From the NCBI RefSeq assembly GCF_023016265.1, contig NZ_CP095412.1, positions 3,844,001-3,908,000 of the forward strand: a stretch of 64,000 nucleotides of DNA. Reading direction: 5' to 3'. Position numbers and translations under genes: made by a program. The notes under the pieces were generated by a model. The model was not told the DNA's origin, made no database searches, and was given only the letters and a program-made list of their open reading frames with translations. Below, piece by piece: positions 61,917-64,000 of the stretch (positions within the stretch are counted from its first letter, which is position 1; each line of letters starts with the position of its first letter). The stretch comes from Blastococcus sp. PRF04-17 (lineage in GTDB: Bacteria; Actinomycetota; Actinomycetes; Mycobacteriales; Geodermatophilaceae).

Positions 61917-63587
61917 ATGGAACAGTGGATGCCTTCTGTCCACGCGTGCCGTCTCCTGCTGCGTTCCGTCGTCGTCGGGGCGGCGCTCGCGTCCTCCGCC
62001 GTCCTGCCCGGCGCGGTCGCGGTCGCCGACGAGCCGGCCGGGACGCCCGTGACCGGCCGTCTGGTGCAGGCCGTCGCCGAGGCCGCCCCCGGCGACCACC
62101 ATGACCACGAGCACCACGACCACGAGGACGGCGCGCTGGCGTGGGTGCTGCCCGCCGAGGGTGACGCGGTGCCCGTGGACGCCGCGAGCGTCGCCGACGT
62201 GCCGGCCGGCGCCACCGTCGAGCTGACCCTCGGCGACGAGGAGGCGGTGCTCGAGAAGAAGATCACCGAGGTGCCGCCGGTCGCCGCGGCACTGGCCGAC
62301 CCCGCCGGGTTGACCAACCGGGTCACCGTCGTGCTGGTGCGGCCGGGTGGTGCCGGTCGCGACGGCGTGACGGAGGCGGACGTCGTCGACGCGGTCAACG
62401 GTCCGGTCGCCGAGTTCTGGGCGGAGCAGAGCGGCGGCGCGGTGACGATCGGCGTCACCGAGTCCTTCGGCTGGACGGCGACCACGGCCGACTGCGGCGT
62501 CGGGGCGGCCGACCTGTGGGCCGAGGTCGCCGCCGCGGTCGGCTTCGAGCGCGGGCCCGGCAACCACCTCCTGCTCTACCTCAGCGGCGCCGCCCGGGGC
62601 TGCCACTACGCCCTGGCCGAGGTCGGCCGCGCCACCACGACCGGCGGCAACCTGTACGTCCAGACCACCGACCCGTCGGCGATCGCGCACGAACTGGGGC
62701 ACAACTTCGGCCTCGGCCACTCCTCGGGCGAGCAGTGCGACGGCGCCGTCGAGGGCGGCTCCTGCCGCACGGTCGGTTACCGCGACTACTACGACGTCAT
62801 GGGCGTCTCCTGGGGTCGCATGGGATCGCTGAACGCGGCGCAGGCAGCGCGCATCCAGCTGCTTCCGGCGGCCCAGACGCAGGTCCTCGGCGTCCGCGAC
62901 GGCGAGATCACCACGACGCTGGCACCCCTGTCCGGCCGGTCCGGGACGCGGGCGCTACGACTGACCGACGCCGCGGGCGTCGACTACTGGCTGGAGTACC
63001 GCACCGCGACCGGCCGCGACTCGTGGCTGGGCACGCCTGCGGACCCGCGTCGGCTGGAGACAGGGGTCCTGCTGCGCCGCGCCGGGACGCGGCTGCCCGA
63101 CACCTCCGTACTGCTCGACGCCAGTCCGAGCCCGGCCGCGGGCTGGAACGCCGACCACCAGGTCGCGCTGCCGGTCGGCGCGCCGGTGGCGGTGTCCGGC
63201 GGCCAGTTCTCGGTGGTCGTCCAGAGCCTCTCGGCGGCCGGCGCGGTCCTGACGGTCACCGCCACTCCACCCCCGGGCGCCGCACCCGCGCCCGCTGCGG
63301 AACCGACCGGGCCGGAGCCGACCACTGGCGTCGTCATGCCTGCTGCCGGGGTCCGAGCTGCGCCCGCTCCGGTGACCGCCGGCGCGCTCCCGGTAGAGGC
63401 TGCCGCCGGGAACGACACGGGGGCGGGCCAGCCGGACGCTCCGGCCCTCGAGTCGGCGGCCGACGTGGATGCGTACACCGGTCGCCTGGCCACCCTGGGG
63501 GCCGGGGTGCTGGCCGGTGCCGGTGCGCTGGCCGGCGCCCTGGCACTTGCCCTCCGCAGGAGGCGATGGGCGAGGACGCGGCCCTGA
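61917..63587 (+). CDS. Secreted, membrane-anchored metzincin metalloprotease
   Basis: 556-aa precursor (start ATG 61917 or 61929). Signal peptide LLLRSVVVGAALASSAVLPG, a His/Asp/Glu-rich patch (DHHDHEHHDHED, residues ~60-71), a propeptide-like region, then a zinc protease with HELGHNFGLGH (HExxHxxGxxH) and Met-turn YYDVMGVSWG. A C-terminal beta domain, a Pro/Ala/Thr-rich linker and a final hydrophobic helix plus RRRRW stop-transfer follow, so it likely stays on the surface. The substrate is unknown. The His-rich patch may hold zinc. Confidence 0.88.
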   Translation: MEQWMPSVHACRLLLRSVVVGAALASSAVLPGAVAVADEPAGTPVTGRLVQAVAEAAPGDHHDHEHHDHEDGALAWVLPAEGDAVPVDAASVADVPAGATVELTLGDEEAVLEKKITEVPPVAAALADPAGLTNRVTVVLVRPGGAGRDGVTEADVVDAVNGPVAEFWAEQSGGAVTIGVTESFGWTATTADCGVGAADLWAEVAAAVGFERGPGNHLLLYLSGAARGCHYALAEVGRATTTGGNLYVQTTDPSAIAHELGHNFGLGHSSGEQCDGAVEGGSCRTVGYRDYYDVMGVSWGRMGSLNAAQAARIQLLPAAQTQVLGVRDGEITTTLAPLSGRSGTRALRLTDAAGVDYWLEYRTATGRDSWLGTPADPRRLETGVLLRRAGTRLPDTSVLLDASPSPAAGWNADHQVALPVGAPVAVSGGQFSVVVQSLSAAGAVLTVTATPPPGAAPAPAAEPTGPEPTTGVVMPAAGVRAAPAPVTAGALPVEAAAGNDTGAGQPDAPALESAADVDAYTGRLATLGAGVLAGAGALAGALALALRRRRWARTRP

Positions 63588-63590
63588 CCG

Positions 63591-64000
63591 TCACGCCTTG
63601 GCGCGGTACTCCGCGCTCGAGACGATGCTGGCGATGATCTGCTCGTCCCGAGCGCCCCGCTGGATCGCGCTGACCCAGCTGCGCTGTCCGGCCGGGTCGA
63701 TGCTGCGTCCCAGCAGAGTCAGGTAGTAGCCGTTCACGACCGCGGTGAGGTGCTCCGTGGAGTACAGGAAGCCGCTGGCCACGCTGGAACGGCTGACACC
63801 GTCGCGGAGCCGCTTCTCCCAGTGGTCGACCTCGCTGGCCGCGGGGGTCCGACCGAGGACGCTCTGGTAGAGGGCGGTGACCCACTTCCGGTCCGTGGAG
63901 CCGGCCTTGACGTAGAACTCCTTCGAGGCCACGAAGCCGGCCTGCATCTGCTCGATGTGCCTCCCGCGGTCCATGGCGGTCAACCAGTTGCTGAGGCCCG
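63591..64000 (-). CDS. DUF4214-domain protein, C-terminal part (runs off the right edge)
   Basis: The frame is open to the edge with no certain start; codons beyond 63983 continue the domain (GLSNWLTAMDRG). The 136 visible residues contain two DUF4214-type repeats: FYVKAGSTDRKWVTALYQSV with LGRTPAASEVDHWEKRL, and VVNGYYLTLLGRSIDPAGQR with SWVSAIQRG. DUF4214 repeats are found in large secreted or S-layer-associated proteins. Its stop lies 3 bases from the metzincin stop. Confidence 0.8.
   Translation of the reverse strand, partial: GLSNWLTAMDRGRHIEQMQAGFVASKEFYVKAGSTDRKWVTALYQSVLGRTPAASEVDHWEKRLRDGVSRSSVASGFLYSTEHLTAVVNGYYLTLLGRSIDPAGQRSWVSAIQRGARDEQIIASIVSSAEYRAKA

Overview
The window is about 74% GC by eye, dense in ORFs, and uses GTG and TTG starts freely. 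Its gene set is actinobacterial: DUF3017 behind folD, AfsR-like BTAD/STAND regulator, DUF222/HNH (13E12-type) protein, RraB-like protein, LpdA-type quinone reductase, methylmalonyl-CoA mutase with MeaB. The overall content suggests a soil or stone actinomycete such as Geodermatophilaceae (Blastococcus/Geodermatophilus/Modestobacter). That family assignment is inference. I saw no tRNA, rRNA, CRISPR array, prophage or insertion sequence.

Layout. 0-4 kb is core metabolism: folD, DUF3017, mdh and icd, closed by an 18-bp-stem terminator. 4-13.7 kb is mixed housekeeping: a DUF559-type nuclease-like gene between 16-bp inverted repeats, a secreted CAP protein, a CNNM/CBS transporter, galE, an aromatic aminotransferase, trpS, a 2H phosphoesterase, YihY, and a D,D-carboxypeptidase overlapping yihY tail to tail. 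13.8-24.4 kb is a nucleoside uptake and salvage block: BmpA-like lipoprotein, ATPase, two permeases, cdd, deoA, then an RraB-like gene and a DrrAB-like exporter, then add. 24.5-30 kb holds a DEAD-box helicase with a long leader, an acidic protein with a duplicated module, a DinB/DUF664 protein, a Usp and an amino-acid permease. 30-33.4 kb is deoC followed by an aldehyde dehydrogenase and a Cys-less ALDH partner. 33.5-41.8 kb holds DUF222/HNH, upp, an oxidoreductase, DUF805, a secreted PKD/lipoprotein pair, then the purine nucleoside phosphorylase - epimerase - pmmB operon. 41.9-48.7 kb holds an M16-type peptidase with an extra C-terminal domain, a GNAT, a 1,470-aa BTAD-STAND-WD40 protein and a small secreted protein. 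48.9-56.6 kb is one overlapping operon: GCS2-type ligase, M20 amidohydrolase, mutA, mutB, meaB. 56.6-64 kb holds two GT-C-like membrane proteins, gamma-glutamylcyclotransferase, lpdA, a secreted metzincin, and the start-less end of a DUF4214 protein.

How it works together. Imported nucleosides can be deaminated (Cdd, Add), phosphorolysed (DeoA, PNP), the base recovered (Upp), the sugar phosphate isomerised (possibly PmmB) and cleaved by DeoC to glyceraldehyde-3-phosphate plus acetaldehyde, which the adjacent ALDH can oxidise. The set lpdA / small protein / M20 / PNP / pmmB / upp / add / deoA / cdd mirrors the neighbourhood I recall from Mycobacterium tuberculosis (Rv3303c-Rv3315c).

Two window-wide patterns matter to a reader. 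At least eleven genes have a TANNNT -10 box 6-8 bases before the start codon, which predicts leaderless mRNAs and fixes their starts. Six otherwise well conserved genes are broken by seven single-base frameshifts, nearly all in G/C runs. I read these as probable sequence errors rather than real pseudogenes.
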